Shown here: positions 1 to 12,530 of the stretch, one piece after another
Numbering within the stretch: the stretch's first letter is position 1
Layout of the letters: each line of letters begins with the position of its first letter
NCBI GenBank assembly: GCA_964036155.1
Contig: OZ038422.1
Location: 60,535,201 to 60,599,200 of the forward strand
Direction: 5' to 3'
Origin: Diploscapter coronatus
Lineage: Eukaryota; Nematoda; Chromadorea; Rhabditida; Rhabditidae
Length of the DNA stretch: 64,000 bases
The notes under the pieces: generated by a model
Told to the model about the DNA's origin: nothing
The model's database searches: none
What the model saw: only the letters and a program-made list of their open reading frames with translations
Program-made: the position numbers and the translations under genes

Positions 1-295
1 CAAAGTGGGCGGTTTTTATACGATCTAATATAATTTTCTCTCGTCAACCCTCTCTACAAACAAAATTGAAATTTAGTCATTCATTCAATTTTAATTTTCC
101 TCGAAAATTCAATCGTTTTATATCATTTACTGTATCGATTTTTCCATTATATTCTTGCCTACTTTGAAAGAAGTTGATCTTTTCCTAGAAAAAGATAAAA
201 ATCTTCAGAAAGATTTTTTAAAATAAATTTCTTTCTCGAAAAGATCTCATCTTTCATTAAAAGGGGTCAAAATTATGAATTTTTAAAATTTTCAG

Positions 296-411
296 ATCGC
301 GGCGCCCAAACATCGAAGTCGTCAACCCTCTCCGGTGCTCAGATCGAACAAATTAGGCGCCAGCGAAGAATCCGCGAAAATCCGATAAATAAAAAAATCC
401 GCGATTTTTAA
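296..411 (+). CDS. Terminal exon of an upstream gene (partial)
   Basis: A GC-rich stretch directly follows a good nematode acceptor (AATTTTCAG ending at 295), in a background that is otherwise very AT-rich. Two frames stay open. Frame 1 reads IAAPKHRSRQ... and stops at 388. Frame 3 reads RGAQTSKSS... through a basic IRRQRRIREN segment and stops at 411. The base composition and the acceptor say this is the last coding exon of a gene entering from the left. I do not recognise the protein and cannot decide the frame without the preceding exon. An AATAAA-like string at 387-393 may belong to the 3' end signal. Confidence 0.45.
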
Positions 412-880
412 AAAAAAAATTCCAAACTAAAGACGGGTGATTCGAAGAATTTATATTCCCTATTTTCTATATTCTATTCGACTAGAAGCTGCTGATTTTA
501 TTTTTATTCCACGAATTTCTAAATTTCTACAAACCAAATTAGAAGCAAACACGGGTATTCCTATTTCTTAGTCTGTGGTAAGGACTTGTTTATATGAAAT
601 GTCATAATTAAAAATGAGTTTACCTTTGAAGTTTTATGAGTCTTTCGAAACATATTAGAATATTTGTATGAAAAATCAATTTTGTCCCTGTTAGATTGAA
701 CCTTTTCCCCTAAATAAATCAAACATTCCATGGGATTAGCCGAAATTACAATTTTCAAATTTTAGGACTTGTTGAAGCCTACTAAATTGGGAGAAATAAT
801 ATTTTCGTAAAATATCTTCAGAAAAAGCAACCTTACCAAAATTTGAAACTTCTTGCAGATATTATTGATAATAAATCGCG
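412..880 (+). promoter_or_regulatory. gly-5: Intergenic region and outron upstream of gly-5
   Basis: About 470 bp of AT-rich DNA without convincing coding content. A splice acceptor (ACTTCTTGCAG, ending at 858) lies 22 bp before the gly-5 ATG with no matching donor nearby, which fits a trans-splice (spliced-leader) acceptor. The short distance from the preceding terminal exon would also allow gly-5 to be a downstream gene of an operon, but nothing in the sequence settles that. Confidence 0.4.
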
Positions 881-3800
881 ATGTACGTGGCCCGCAAACG
901 CTCGCTGATCGTCAAGTTCCTGCTGCTCGTGCCGATCGTCTGGTTCTTGGCCCTCATCTTCTTCGCCGCTACCGATTCGCCGAGCAGGGTAGGGGTGATT
1001 TTCTATTGAAAATGATTTTTCCGGATATATCTGATTTTCTAATCTTTTCTGCATAAGTTTATTCAGGAATTGGCATAGAAGCGAATTAACAAAGTTTCGT
1101 CATTTTATGAAACATTTTTATTAGTTAATTGTTTTTGAAAAATCAAAAAAGAATTAATGTTAACTTTATAAGTATTTGGATGTACATCCATGGATAGCAT
1201 TCCACTTATCTTACTCGTTTTCATGACTATCTGGAACCTACTCAAAAACTTTGCAAAATGGTACAAGTCTGGAAGAAAAAATCGATTTCAGAGAGGCATC
1301 GACGATGAAAACCCCTTGGCGAATCGACAGGTCGGCGGCAGGGATCGAGTTATTCAGGTATTTAATTCATACAAAAATGTTAAAATTAAGTTATTTGGAG
1401 TTTGGCAATTATTGACATTTTAATCTCGGAGTTAGAAAATTATAAATATGATTTCAGGGTTTCGGACCACCCATGGTTCGCGAAAACCGAGACAACGAGG
1501 CTCAGGGACAGATCGATAATCAGGTGCGGTGACTTTTTTTTTTTTTTTTTTAATTTCGAATGCAGTTTTTATGGTAAGTGCTTGCTGTCTACCAACAAAT
1601 GAAAAAAGTTCTAGTAAATCGACTTTCTGTGACTCATTGTGAATATTTGGCATTGGATACATGTTTCATTAGATTCTTTTTAAAAAGTCTATAAAATCTC
1701 GTCAGATCAAATTGTGATCTGAGAAGGAAAATATTTCATGAACTTGTAAAACTTACTTATTTAATTAATTTTGAAAAAAAAAACATTTCAGCTACCCCGA
1801 CAAGAGCCGTCCGTTCGTCAGCCTAAGGACGAGGGCAACGAGATGAATCTGGCCAAGCCCCGATTCATCGTCGACCCCAACGACCCCATCTACAAGAAGG
1901 GCGACGCCAACCAGGCCGGCGAGGGAGGCAAGGCCGTCAAGGTCGACAAAAATGTGGGGTTTTTTTTTAAAATAATTTTTAGATTTTTCGTAGAATTTTC
2001 AAAAATTCAAAATATTTTTAAAAATTTTTTAGAAAAGAAATTGTATCGTAACAAAAATTGTTTTTTCTGGTGATGTGTCAAAATTTATTATGAGCTCAGC
2101 GGCGCTTTATTAACAACGCGACAAATAATTTGGTTTCGCGAATTTTTCAAACATAATTGTTTTCTAACACATTATTAATTCTTATGAAACACATTATTTT
2201 ATTCCGCATCAACTATTTTTAGACGAGAATTTTTTCCCATAAAAAATTTTTAAACCTACTTCATCTTTTTTCCAGGCCCTATCCCCCGAGGAAAAGCAGA
2301 AGTACGATAAGGGCTTCCAGAACAACGCGTTCAATCAGTACGCATCGGACATGATCTCCATCCACAGGACGCTCCCATCCAACATCGATCAGGAGTGAGT
2401 CGATTTATTGACGATTTTTGAAAAGACTTGTAGTTTATTATCGACAAATTTGAAGATTTATAAATGCGTAAATCTTGTCATGCAAACGTTATCAATCTGA
2501 AGCGATAAGTTTACGATTTCTTAAAGACCTATCTGACAATCTTACACTCTATCATATGAATTGGTTCTTTTGAATATCGAATACTTCTTTTCGTAAATTT
2601 AACAGGTCCAGTACATCAATTATTTAGTTCAGATTTCAATTAACTATTGTTTCGTTGAAACCTACTCAAAAAATTGAAATTTTTTGGACAAAACGAGAAT
2701 TTTTCAGATGCAAAACGGAGAAGTACCACGACGATCTGCCGGACACGTCGGTGATCGTCTGCTTCCACAACGAGGCCTGGTCCGTACTGCTCAGGACGGT
2801 CCACTCTGTCCTCGAGCGTACGCCTGATAAGTTGCTCAACGAGATCGTTTTGGTAGATGATTTCTCCGACATGGAACACACCAAGAGTGGGAATTTTTCA
2901 ACACTTGAAAAATTAAATTTAAAAAAAAAATTTCTTGGGTGAATTTTTCGAAATAGGGAAATGGAATTTATTCTTGAGGAGTTTGGAAGTGTGAGCACAT
3001 TTAGTAAAACGTAATGAAACTTATGTATCGTTTTGAAAAATTTAGAAATTTACTCATTTTCCAGGCCCTCTGGAAGAATACATGTCTCAGTTCCCGAAAG
3101 TCAAAATCCTGAGGATGGAGAAGCGAGAGGGACTCATTCGGTAGGTTTCAAGCAATTTATAGAAATCTCCAAACTTGCCCCACTTTAATGTGTCTTTTCA
3201 TTACACACTCTTAAAATGGATTAAAAGGTCTCAAATATTTCTCTCCCAACTTATAGTTTTCAGTGCTCGTCTCCGCGGTGCAGCCGTCGCCAAGGGCAAA
3301 GTACTGACTTACCTAGATTCTCACTGCGAGTGCATGGAAGGTAAGTTGATGAAAAATCGAATTTTAGAAATCGACAATTTCTTCCGAATTTCTTTATGAA
3401 AAAAATTCTTCAAAGAAATCCCTGAGGAAAAAACTTTTACTCATGAAATTTTGCAGGCTGGATCGAGCCCCTGTTGGATCGTATCAAGCGTGACCCGACG
3501 ACGGTCGTCTGCCCGGTAATCGATGTCATCGACGACAACACCTTCGAATACCACTACTCTAAGGTTAATTGAATTTTAAAAATAATTTGCAATTTCTCTC
3601 TATATTCTCGTAGAAGTATCAACTCTTTGAATATTTTGTTTGCTTTCATGTTTCTCTGAAGCATATTCAAATCAATTTCTTTTCTTCATATCTATTCTGA
3701 GACTTTTCATTACTTGAATAGATATGCTTCAACGAATTCTTACAACTACGTTGGTTTCACCATGCAGTACTTCTGAAGCTCTAAATACATTTTCTAATGG

Positions 3801-6800
3801 ATAATTTTTAAACAAACACTTTCCAGGCCTACTTCACGAACGTCGGCGGTTTCGACTGGAGTCTGCAGTTCAATTGGCACGGCATTCCGGAACGTGACAG
3901 AAAATCCCGATCCAGGGCTATCGATCCTGTTAGGTAAGAAGTTTAAATCTATAATTTTCCAGAGAATCTGATGTTTAGATCTCCAACCATGGCGGGCGGT
4001 CTGTTTTCCATCGATCGGGCGTACTTCGAGAAACTGGGCACTTACGATCCGGGCTTCGATATTTGGGGTGATTTTTAGCCATTTCATCAAAACTAGTGAA
4101 AAATCTCATTTCAGGCGGCGAAAATCTCGAGCTGAGTTTCAAGATTTGGATGTGCGGCGGGACGCTGGAAATCGTGCCCTGCTCCCATGTCGGTCACGTT
4201 TTCAGAAAGCGATCGCCGTATAAGTGGAGGTTAGAAAATATTCATTTTTTAAAATCTCTTTCGAAAATGTTTCATCCAACAGCTAAAATTGAGCATTTGC
4301 TAGGGTTTGTATTGGAAATTCGGAACATGTGTAACATGAATTAAAAGAAAATCTAAATTTTAGCTCAAGGTAATCCCATTTACCCCCAATATCGGGGGTA
4401 AACTCGATTTTGCAATTAAAAAACAAACAAATTAACTTTACGTGGAATTAGTTTTGCTAAAATATCGAGCTTTTTAAAAATGATGAATTTTTGAGGATCT
4501 GAAGAAGTTAAAATTTTTGCAGGACGGGCGTGAACGTGTTGAAGAGAAACTCGATCCGTCTTGCAGAAGTGTGGCTCGACGAGTACAAACAGTACTACTA
4601 CGAGAGGATCAACAATCAGTTGGTAAGGGATTTTTTTTTACGATTTGATCTATCATCGAATTTGCATAAACAGTTTGAGAATACCAAATTTCATGTTTTT
4701 TGCGAGTTTTTGAAACGTACTTTGTTTGATTAATCAAATAGTGACTGAAAACAGGTTTAATAACGTGGAAATAGTTTGAAATATTTCTTGAAGCATAGAT
4801 TTTCCAGTTTATTATTTTCCCCCAACATACAGGACAATGTTAGTTACATTGATTCAATGATCAATTGCATTCTTAAAGTAATTCTTTGAAACATTTTAAA
4901 ATTCGAAATTCCAGGGCGACTTCGGTGATATTTCCGAGCGCAAGAAGCTTCGTGAGAAATTGCAGTGCAAGTCCTTCAAATGGTTATATTTTTCGTTATT
5001 TAAAAAAAATCTAAGAGAAGTAGTTTTTTGAAACTTTTCGATAGGGTTTTTCCTATCTTTTCCTTCAAATATTTTATTTCGAAACTTTTCAAAAATAACC
5101 TAAAATTTCAGCATTTCATAAAATAAGAAAGATCAAATTTTCAGGTACTTGGACAACATTTTCCCTGAACTCTTCGTGCCCGGCGAGTCTATTGCTAAAG
5201 GAGAGGTACGTATTTTCTCATTCTTTTTTTTTTTCTAAATTTCCCCTTTTCCCGCGTTTTTTCTCCTGTTGTTTGAAATTTGAATTTTCTGCGCGCATTT
5301 CCGCACATTTTAACGAAAATCACATACTTGCACAGAATTGTCGTAAGATTTTCTAAAATTGAACCAAGAAAGATCGTCTGCGACTTCGCATGCAAATTTT
5401 CTAAATTTATCCAAGAGTATCGGGTACTGTTTCATGAATTTCTGAAGGAAAAGTACTGGAAAGAATGAATACTTTTCCTAAATTTGTACTTGTTCATAGA
5501 ATTACCCAATTTTCTAGATTAAAAAATATCATTTTTATGAAACAGTATTCAATTTTAATCTTGCCCGTCCCATGCACTGAAAAACCGATGTTGTTAAGTC
5601 GAATTTTCCCTTCGCCGAGCTTATTTTTAAATTAGCAAATTTTAGTTTCTAGCCTCTAAATTTTTATTTTACGGATTTGAAAATTAACAATTTGGCTCAA
5701 AAAATTAGCTCCACAACTTTCTGCATGAAAAGAAAAGAGGTGGATCTAAAAATTTGATTTTTTTCCAGAAATAAAAATTCTACAAAGTGGGTCAAATGAA
5801 AAAAAAAATGCACTTTTCAGTTGAAATTTTTAATATCGTTGTAAATCCATTTTCAGTTTCGTTTCTTTATTTCCTTATTTCAAAGAATATTTTAATTTAA
5901 ACATTTTTTCGCAGGTCCGACTGGCTTATTTTTCAATTGAAAAATAGAGTAGAATGTCAGAGAAATTAGGTATCAAGTCGATTTTTCGCTAAAACACTGC
6001 AAAAGGAGACACTATTTTGGTTTAAAATCAAAACTAATTAACGCTAACTATATAATAGGCTGATTTTCCCTTTGTTCAACTTATTAGCTTACTAATTATC
6101 TCAGTTTTTACTTCCCAATTAACGAACTTAATTGGCCAATTAACTCTAGCAGACATTTTGGTTAGAAGTTTCTATATTTCACTTAGCTTGTTTTGAGTAG
6201 TTTCGGAAAAATAACGCAAGCAAGTTATAGATGTTCTCAGTAGGCTAATCTAAAAATCTTGGAAAAGTACTGAGATTTTCGCAAGAACAAACTTATAAAG
6301 CACTGATTCGAGTACTTTTCCAATGAATTTGCTAGAAACTAGGCTGGGAAGGTAAAATTAGTTAAAATAAAAAGGCTAAATCTAGTGGTTTAGAGAAATT
6401 TGCATGCGAGTCGGGTCGATTTTCGGGAGTCTATCTTTGAAAATTATGCTCTTTTTGAATGACTATACCTTTTCCTTTGAACTATCCTCTGTCTCGATAC
6501 TGTGGTTGTCTTGAATAAGTGCTCGGTTTTCTGGAAAAGTACTGAAATATATTGAAAAGTAATGAGCAAATACTTGACTCTATACTTTTCTAAGATCATT
6601 ACTTTTCCAGAATACCGAGAAAAAAAATCCTTTGGATATGCTCTATCTTTTGAATGATCCTACGGAAACCTTGATTTTTCTTCATTTTCCAAAAATAACC
6701 GATTTAAAAAATGTTTCTTACTCTAATATGGAATTTCGATGAGATCTAATAAGATTTTCAAGCGAAATATTAACTAAAAACTATAAAAACTTCTAAAAAA

Positions 6801-9446
6801 AACAAATTAGTGTCTCTTTTTAAAGAAAATGATTTTTTTATAAAGAAAGGCTGAATGAAAAATGCATTTTTAATAGGTTCCAAGAATTCAATATTTTGAA
6901 AATTTCTCACTCCAAAGCAATTCCATTTTCTATCCGTTAATGAAATGCTCAAGTTTTCAGATAAAAAGTGCATTCCATTTTCATTGATTCATGAAGATTT
7001 CAAAAACTTTCAAGAAAATGCATTTTTCGCCCCGCTTTTCAAACAAAAACTCGTTCGACTTGCCTAATTTTCCCTCAAACAGATTCGTAACCTCGGACAA
7101 ACGGAGGGCGGTGGTCCTTCGGCGCGTTGTTTGGACTGCCAGATCGGTCGGCACGAGAAGAATAAGCCAGTCGGACTGTACCCCTGTCACGATCAGGGCG
7201 GAAACCAGGTGCTTTTTCAAATTCCCAACTTTCCAGATCCGCAATCCGGCCACTGACAAGTGCGTCGACTCGGCCGTGGGCGAGGACATCGAAAACAAAC
7301 CCGTCGGCCCCTACCCCTGTCACGGACAGGGCGGCAACCAAGTAAAACAGCTCCAGAACTTTCTGGATTTTTCCGGAACCTCAATTTAGAAGTTTCTAGA
7401 ACATATGCTCTGGAAAAAGAAATGTCGAGAGGTACCTTGGGCGCACCAATTAACAAAAAATTAATTATTTAATTGACTAATTATCTTATTAATCAGGGCA
7501 ATTAACGCTAGAAGTCTGAAGCGAAGAGTATTTCATTCAGCTTTTCTATCAATTATTTGATGAGTTTGAAGAGTTTTGAATGATCTAAAATTCTATCGCG
7601 CTAAAATTTAGGTTAAATAGGCTGCTTATCGAAAATGTTCGGGGTAAGGACGAGGGCTACTAATATCGAAAATTTCTGTTCTGTCCAGTCTTTTCCATAG
7701 AGCCGTAACTTCACAAGCGATAGGGAAAATATCTAAAATAAAAATGCGCTTTTCGAAAATTGTCCCATCTTAACTTTTTTCAAAATTCGATCTTTCGAAA
7801 ATTCAAATATAGCTTCGAAATGCGGGCGGTGGTAACCGACAGTGTTTGGACTATAAAGCGACCGGCGAAAAATCATTCATGATGTACCAGTGCCATAATC
7901 AAGGCAGGGATTTGATGGGATTCATTTTTCAAAAATGTTTTCTTCTTTTTCCTAATTTTTAGATTTTTGAAAAATTAACCCCATCAATCCTAAAGTTTAG
8001 GAGGAAACCAGGTAAAATTTTTCTAAAAAGATCATTTTAGTGGTGCGCCCAGGTAGGTAAAATTATTATTTTAAAAAATCTAAAAAAGAATCGGCTGAAT
8101 AAAATATTTAGGGTTATTTGTAGTCTGAGATTCTTCGGAGAATTATCTACGATTTTATGCTCAGAATTTATCAGTTTTTTGAAACCTATCCAAATCGAAC
8201 TTTTAGAGAATAACCCTAAATATTTGTTTAAAAATTAAAAAATAAAGTAATATATTTCAGCCTAAATATGTTATGTTTTTCTAGAAAGAAGATAAAAAAT
8301 TAAACGATCATTATTTGTAATTTTTCAGTACTGGATGTTCTCTAAGGACGGTGAGATTCGTCGTGACGAGTCTTGTGTGGACTACGCCGGCCAGGTAAGG
8401 ATTTGAGAAAAAATAAAAATAATAATTTTGAGCATATTAAATAAGAAAAATAATGAATTTTTTAGCTCGTTCTTCAAATAATCTGGAATTTACGAAAAAT
8501 TTATACATTTTTATATTTTGCTTTCAGGAGGTGATGATCTTCCCCTGCCACGGCATGAAAGGCAACCAGGAGTGGAGATACAATCCGGATGTGAGTTTTA
8601 TTTCAAATCAGTTTCACACTCGTATCAAATATTTTGTGGCTTTTTTGAAGCATAGAAAGATCGATTTGTTGGAAACAATTCTTTTACTATTTTGGAGGAA
8701 ATGCTCAATATATTCAGTAAAAATATAGAAAATTCAAAACATTTAGTATTCTTGTGAAACCTAGAGGAATTAGTTTTGCATTTAAATGTGTATTTGATCA
8801 CTTTCCTCAAAAATCACTGAATTATCTAATTCTTCTGAAACCAATCAAAAATTAAATTTTTCTAAATTTTGCTAATTTTTGGCTCACTGGTTGCCACTCT
8901 TTTTTGGGCAATAGCATGGAAAAGAAAAAGGATAGTAATTACAAGGGGCCCTAATTTTTTTTATATTTCAGACGAGCCGCCTTCAGCACACGGTCTCGCA
9001 GAAGTGTCTCGAGATGAGCAAGGATGGCGCCAAACTTCTCATGTCTCCCTGCGATTCATCCAACCAGTTCCAGGTACCCTAATTCTTTCAACACAAAAAC
9101 GACAAAAAATCGAATTTATTAATCAATTCATTCTAAATTTACAGCATTCTTTGATATTTTGGATTCTAAAAGTTCCAAAAGATACGTTTTTCGACTTTTT
9201 CCATTTCATACTCCACTTATCTATTATAGTTCTCGGTTATTTTTGAAGTTTAAAAGTTGAAAGAAAAAGATTTTTCGAATTTTTACCCATTTTTCCTACT
9301 ACTATAGCGTTATGTGAAATTTTTTAAGGTTAAAATTCTCTTTGGATAAATATCGATAATTATTGATGTCCTTTTTCCAGAAATGGCGCTTCAAGGAGTA
9401 CAACCAGGAGAAGGCCAACGAGTACAAAGTCCAGATGCCTAGCTAA
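881..9446 (+). CDS. gly-5: Polypeptide N-acetylgalactosaminyltransferase, GLY-5-like
   Basis: Golgi type II membrane enzyme that transfers GalNAc from UDP-GalNAc to Ser/Thr, the first step of mucin O-glycosylation. Exons: 881-988, 1292-1357, 1458-1523, 1792-1953, 2276-2394, 2708-2886, 3065-3140, 3264-3340, 3457-3563, 3827-3933, 3979-4067, 4115-4229, 4523-4622, 4915-4982, 5145-5205, one of three alternative exons, 8329-8394, 8528-8590, 8972-9073, 9381-9446. All phases agree, giving 640, 633 or 632 residues; C. elegans GLY-5 is about 626 (recalled). Order: short cytosolic tail (MYVARKR), membrane anchor, charged stem, catalytic domain with [11 protein letters not shown], the metal-binding LDSHCE (DxH) and WGGENLE, then a ricin-type lectin domain ending in QEWRY and QKWRF (QxW motifs). 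The start is the first ATG after a trans-splice-like acceptor. Choice of gly-5 over paralogues rests on the alternative-exon arrangement. Confidence 0.9.
5206..7082 (+). other. Large intron of gly-5 before the alternative exons
   Basis: This 1.9 kb intron is much longer than the other introns of the gene (45 bp to about 300 bp). It carries no convincing coding exon. It holds several copies, in both orientations, of a short word resembling GGAAAAGTACT (near 5447, 5469, 6261, 6311, 6533 and 6599). Its position directly before the mutually exclusive exons makes it a reasonable place for splicing control, but that is inference. Confidence 0.5.
7083..7208 (+). other. gly-5: gly-5 alternative lectin exon a (42 codons)
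   Basis: Exon of 126 bp, phase 0 at both ends, between AAACAG and GTGCTT. It encodes [11 protein letters not shown], then [16 protein letters not shown] and CHDQGGNQ, the first repeat of the ricin-type lectin domain. It can join 5205 directly to 8329. Only one of the three such exons can be used without repeating the same structural element. Confidence 0.85.
7237..7341 (+). other. gly-5: gly-5 alternative lectin exon b (35 codons)
   Basis: Exon of 105 bp, phase 0 at both ends, encoding [17 protein letters not shown] and CHGQGGNQ. The intron separating it from exon a is only 28 bp, too short to be spliced out, so exons a and b cannot both be included in tandem. Mutual exclusion is thereby enforced by spacing. 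Confidence 0.85.
7813..8011 (+). other. gly-5: gly-5 alternative lectin exon c, split by a GC-AG intron
   Basis: A third equivalent exon reads [18 protein letters not shown] and ends CHNQ at 7903. The continuation expected from exons a and b (GGNQ) is found at 8001-8011, after 97 bp that begin GCAGGG and end GTTTAG. Reading 7813-7903 joined to the 11 bp micro-exon 8001-8011 restores CHNQGGNQ in phase 0, 34 codons in all. The inserted 97 bp has complementary ends (TTGATGGG and CCCCATCAA). Either this is a recently gained GC-AG intron with a micro-exon, or exon c is being lost. Confidence 0.65.
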
Positions 9447-11406
9447 GACAAAATTCTAAAGGTAGCCTTTAAAAATTTCTTGAAAATATCATGTTTCATT
9501 TTTCTGCAAGTTTTATCTTCTTTTCCATGATGTTCAATCCAAAATTTCCTCATGATTCAATACGCTTCAAATCATTCATAAAACTAAAAATTCTCTTTAG
9601 AGTCTAATAGTTCAAACATGATATCATATCTTATCAAGTTAAAAAAATAAGCAAATTTCAGATTCACCTCCCTTTCTTCATGCAACCTACCACTCAACTT
9701 CTCCTCTCCCCCCACTTTTGCTCCGCCCACTTTTCGGATCTTCCTTCCGAAACCATCAATACGACATGATGATTACTACTACTATCCCGAGGTGATGGGA
9801 TGCCTCGTTTTCTCAAATTAGGTCATTTTTCGCTACCTAATTTCCAGAACCACCACCAGTGTTTTTGGGAAATCGATTTTACGATTTCATCGTCTTTTTC
9901 TGGAAATAGGCCCTTTTCTCTCACCCCCATTCACCACCACACACTTCCAACTCTAGCCTTTTTGTTTCGAAGTTTCGGATAAAAAATTTCGAAAATCAAA
10001 ATTTTCAGTAAAAATATCATAAGTACTTTTCGTGATTTTTAGAAAAGTCATTTTTATTACGGCTGCGAATAACTTTATCCCAAAGCGAGGGAAATGAAAC
10101 AAAAAATAGCATAAGGGAAAGAGTGTTTAGGACAAAAGTACTCACTTCGAATGTTTGGGGTAAAAGTATTCGCAGTCACGCTTTATTGTTAGTTTTGGAG
10201 AAAAGTACTTTATTATTTATATCAGCTTTTCCTTGAGTCCTCAATACAAGTTACAGTTTACTCTTCATATGCGATTGCTGTCAAAACATACAGGTATCAG
10301 TCACGCTCGTTGTGTTATTCTTATGCGAATTTTGTTGGAAAAGTACTATTTTTTTAGAAATGTACTTGAATAATTTTTATCACTACTTTTCCAAGATTTC
10401 ATTTTTATCATTTTCTACTTGTAATTATTATCGAGAAGGACTTTCAAAATCTATTTTTTCTAGGCTTTTTAGGAAATCAAAAATTTTGAAAGCTCTTTTT
10501 TCATATCTTTCCCACTAGAGAGCTTTATAGAGGATTTGTGAAATCGCAAAGATGTTGTTTTTCGCGCCGTGTTTTTGCAAAGCGGTGCGCGGTTTTATTT
10601 GTTTATAAATTTTATCACGAAATCATATCCGGTGTACCGATTAATTTGCGTTGTTTCAGATGTTATTTTGAGTCTGCCATTGATTTTTCTTATCTATTTA
10701 TCGACTTTTATCAATCCGGGATTTTTTAATCATTTATCCATTTTTAAAAAACTCCCAAAATCCCCTATTTTCGAATCCTCATTCTTTCACTTATTTATGA
10801 GCAAAGTATTGGATTTGTTAGGATTTTGTAGAATAGGTCATGAAATGTGCCGCAGTTTTGCAACAATTCATTTTTTCACAGTTCGGCGCGTTTTTCTTAT
10901 TTGAAAACTATCATTTTATCCTCGATCGTATATCAACAAAGTCTGTGATACTAAGGGTTTTCTCATTTTCATTCATTTATTTTCTCGATTTTTCATTTAT
11001 CAAATTCAGGCCAAAAACGAGCTGTTCTGGTGAGATTTTTGGTTTTGAACAACCTTTGAAAACGTTGTCTTCTCATTCTCTGTGAATTTTGACTTTTTTT
11101 CGACTCCTGGGTGTTTTTCGAGCCTAAAAAGGCTAACGAAAATAAATATTTTAATGATAACTCGATTTTCTTGTATATGAGACGTTATTCGTAAGAATCG
11201 AGTATGGGGTGGTACCCAAGAAGTCGATCCTCAAATTCCGAGTTGATTTTTGTCCCTGAGGGTTTTCGACTACGCTAATGGCGAATCTGACGGTTAAAGC
11301 CCTATCCGATCACTTGTTCCGCCACTCCGTCAATTACAATAAAGTGTTTCGTCATTCCTTTATTTACAAACTGCCATTAATAATGAATAATAATGGTTTC
11401 AACACG
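9447..11406. other. Intergenic region 3' of gly-5
   Basis: Nearly 2 kb of AT-rich DNA starting with the gly-5 3' UTR. AATAAA-like strings occur near 11139 and 11337. Further copies of the AAAAGTACT word seen in the large gly-5 intron occur near 10021, 10201, 10337 and 10383. Open frames here are low-complexity and Phe-rich, typical of AT-rich noncoding DNA, and I see no gene. Confidence 0.5.
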
Positions 11407-11501
11407 ACACAAATATCCTAGTGGTTAAGGCGTCGGTTTTGTATGCTAATTAATCCAGCGACGGAAAACCGAAGATCGCTGGCTCGACTCTAGCCTCAAG
11501 C
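11407..11501 (+). pseudogene. tRNA-like sequence (degenerate tRNA or SINE head)
   Basis: An A-box-like element (TATCCTAGTGGTTAAGG at 11414) and a B-box-like element (GGCTCGACTC at 11481) are correctly spaced. A T arm forms with stem GCTGG/CTAGC and loop CTCGACT. An eight-base stem TCGGTTTT/AAAACCGA could make an anticodon arm with an intron-like insert. The 7 bases that should form the 5' half of the acceptor stem do not pair with CTCAAGC at the 3' end, so it is not a standard functional tRNA. The loop is compatible with more than one anticodon, so I assign none. Confidence 0.4.
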
Positions 11502-11944
11502 AGTTATTTTTATTAAACATCCCCAGCCAGACCTATGCGCGCAGATTTTCAGCCAGAACGAAGAAATAAAGGAGGGGTACGCAAAATAGTCTTGACTATA
11601 GAAAATTGATGCATAAGAGGATATGCAACGTAATTTTATCGAAAAACTTTAGCTTAAGGGGGATACACATGGAAGTCTTGGCTTATAAAGCGCTACCTAG
11701 GTCTGCAAAAATCGAACCTTTAAAGTTAGAAGTTAGCACATTATCATTAAAAGCCACACCATGACTATATGAAAAGTTAATAAAAATTTGAATAAATGAA
11801 AAAAAATTTAACATTTTTCATCATTAATCACCAATTTAGAATGCCCGTATACAAAGATCTCAATTTAATTTTATCTGCTCTGGAGTTACAAAAAGCCCAC
11901 TTGAAGAGAAATCTAATGCGATAATAACAGGTATATTCAAACAT

Positions 11945-12530
11945 TTGATGCTAATTTTCTTCCGTACTGATTCTATTTTTCATTACTCTGTTTTTTATAC
12001 ATGTTTACGGATTTATTGATTTTTTACGAGCGTGTCTCCTTTTCAAACAGGCATCGGGAGGTAATCGATGACGATATATTTAGGAAGATATGAAAGCCGT
12101 ATAGGAGGAGAGACACAGACAAAGAACAAAAAGAAAATCTCTTCATATCCCATACTATTTCATCTTTCTTCTACTAACTGATAGGGCTAAATCTTTCTTC
12201 TCTATCTGTCAGAAGAACCTGTCCATCGGTCTGGTTAATCTGTCTTTCTTATGGCCACCTCTGACGAAATCAAGGAATCGGGGAACATCATCGGTTTCAT
12301 TCCGATTCTGAGAGACATTCAATCGTTCGAGATGTATGAAAATAAAGAAATAACTCTCTTAATCCAACGCTATTTCTTCGTCTAACTGATAAGAACTGAA
12401 TACCTTTGGCCTCTCTTACCTGAGGAGGCTGCTTTCGGCCAGCTAACTTTTTCTCTGGCAAGCATTAACAGTTACTGAAAAAATCACCAGAAGCAATTGT
12501 GGCGATGTATTTCGAAAGGAATAGTGAGAG
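11945..12530 (+). repeat. Left arm of a long imperfect inverted repeat
   Basis: This stretch is the reverse complement, with scattered mismatches and small indels, of 13960-14520. Good agreement starts around the CCGTACTGATTCT region near 11962, runs through the stretch at 12048-12370, and fades near 12530. It includes a copy of the 3' coding end found in the right arm (residues FFITLFFIHVYGFIDFLRAC up to a stop at 12068). Confidence 0.8.

Noticed and set aside
6981..7389. Long open frames on both strands over the alternative gly-5 exons
   Set aside because: They are shadows of exons a and b in wrong frames; only the exon frames match the lectin domain.
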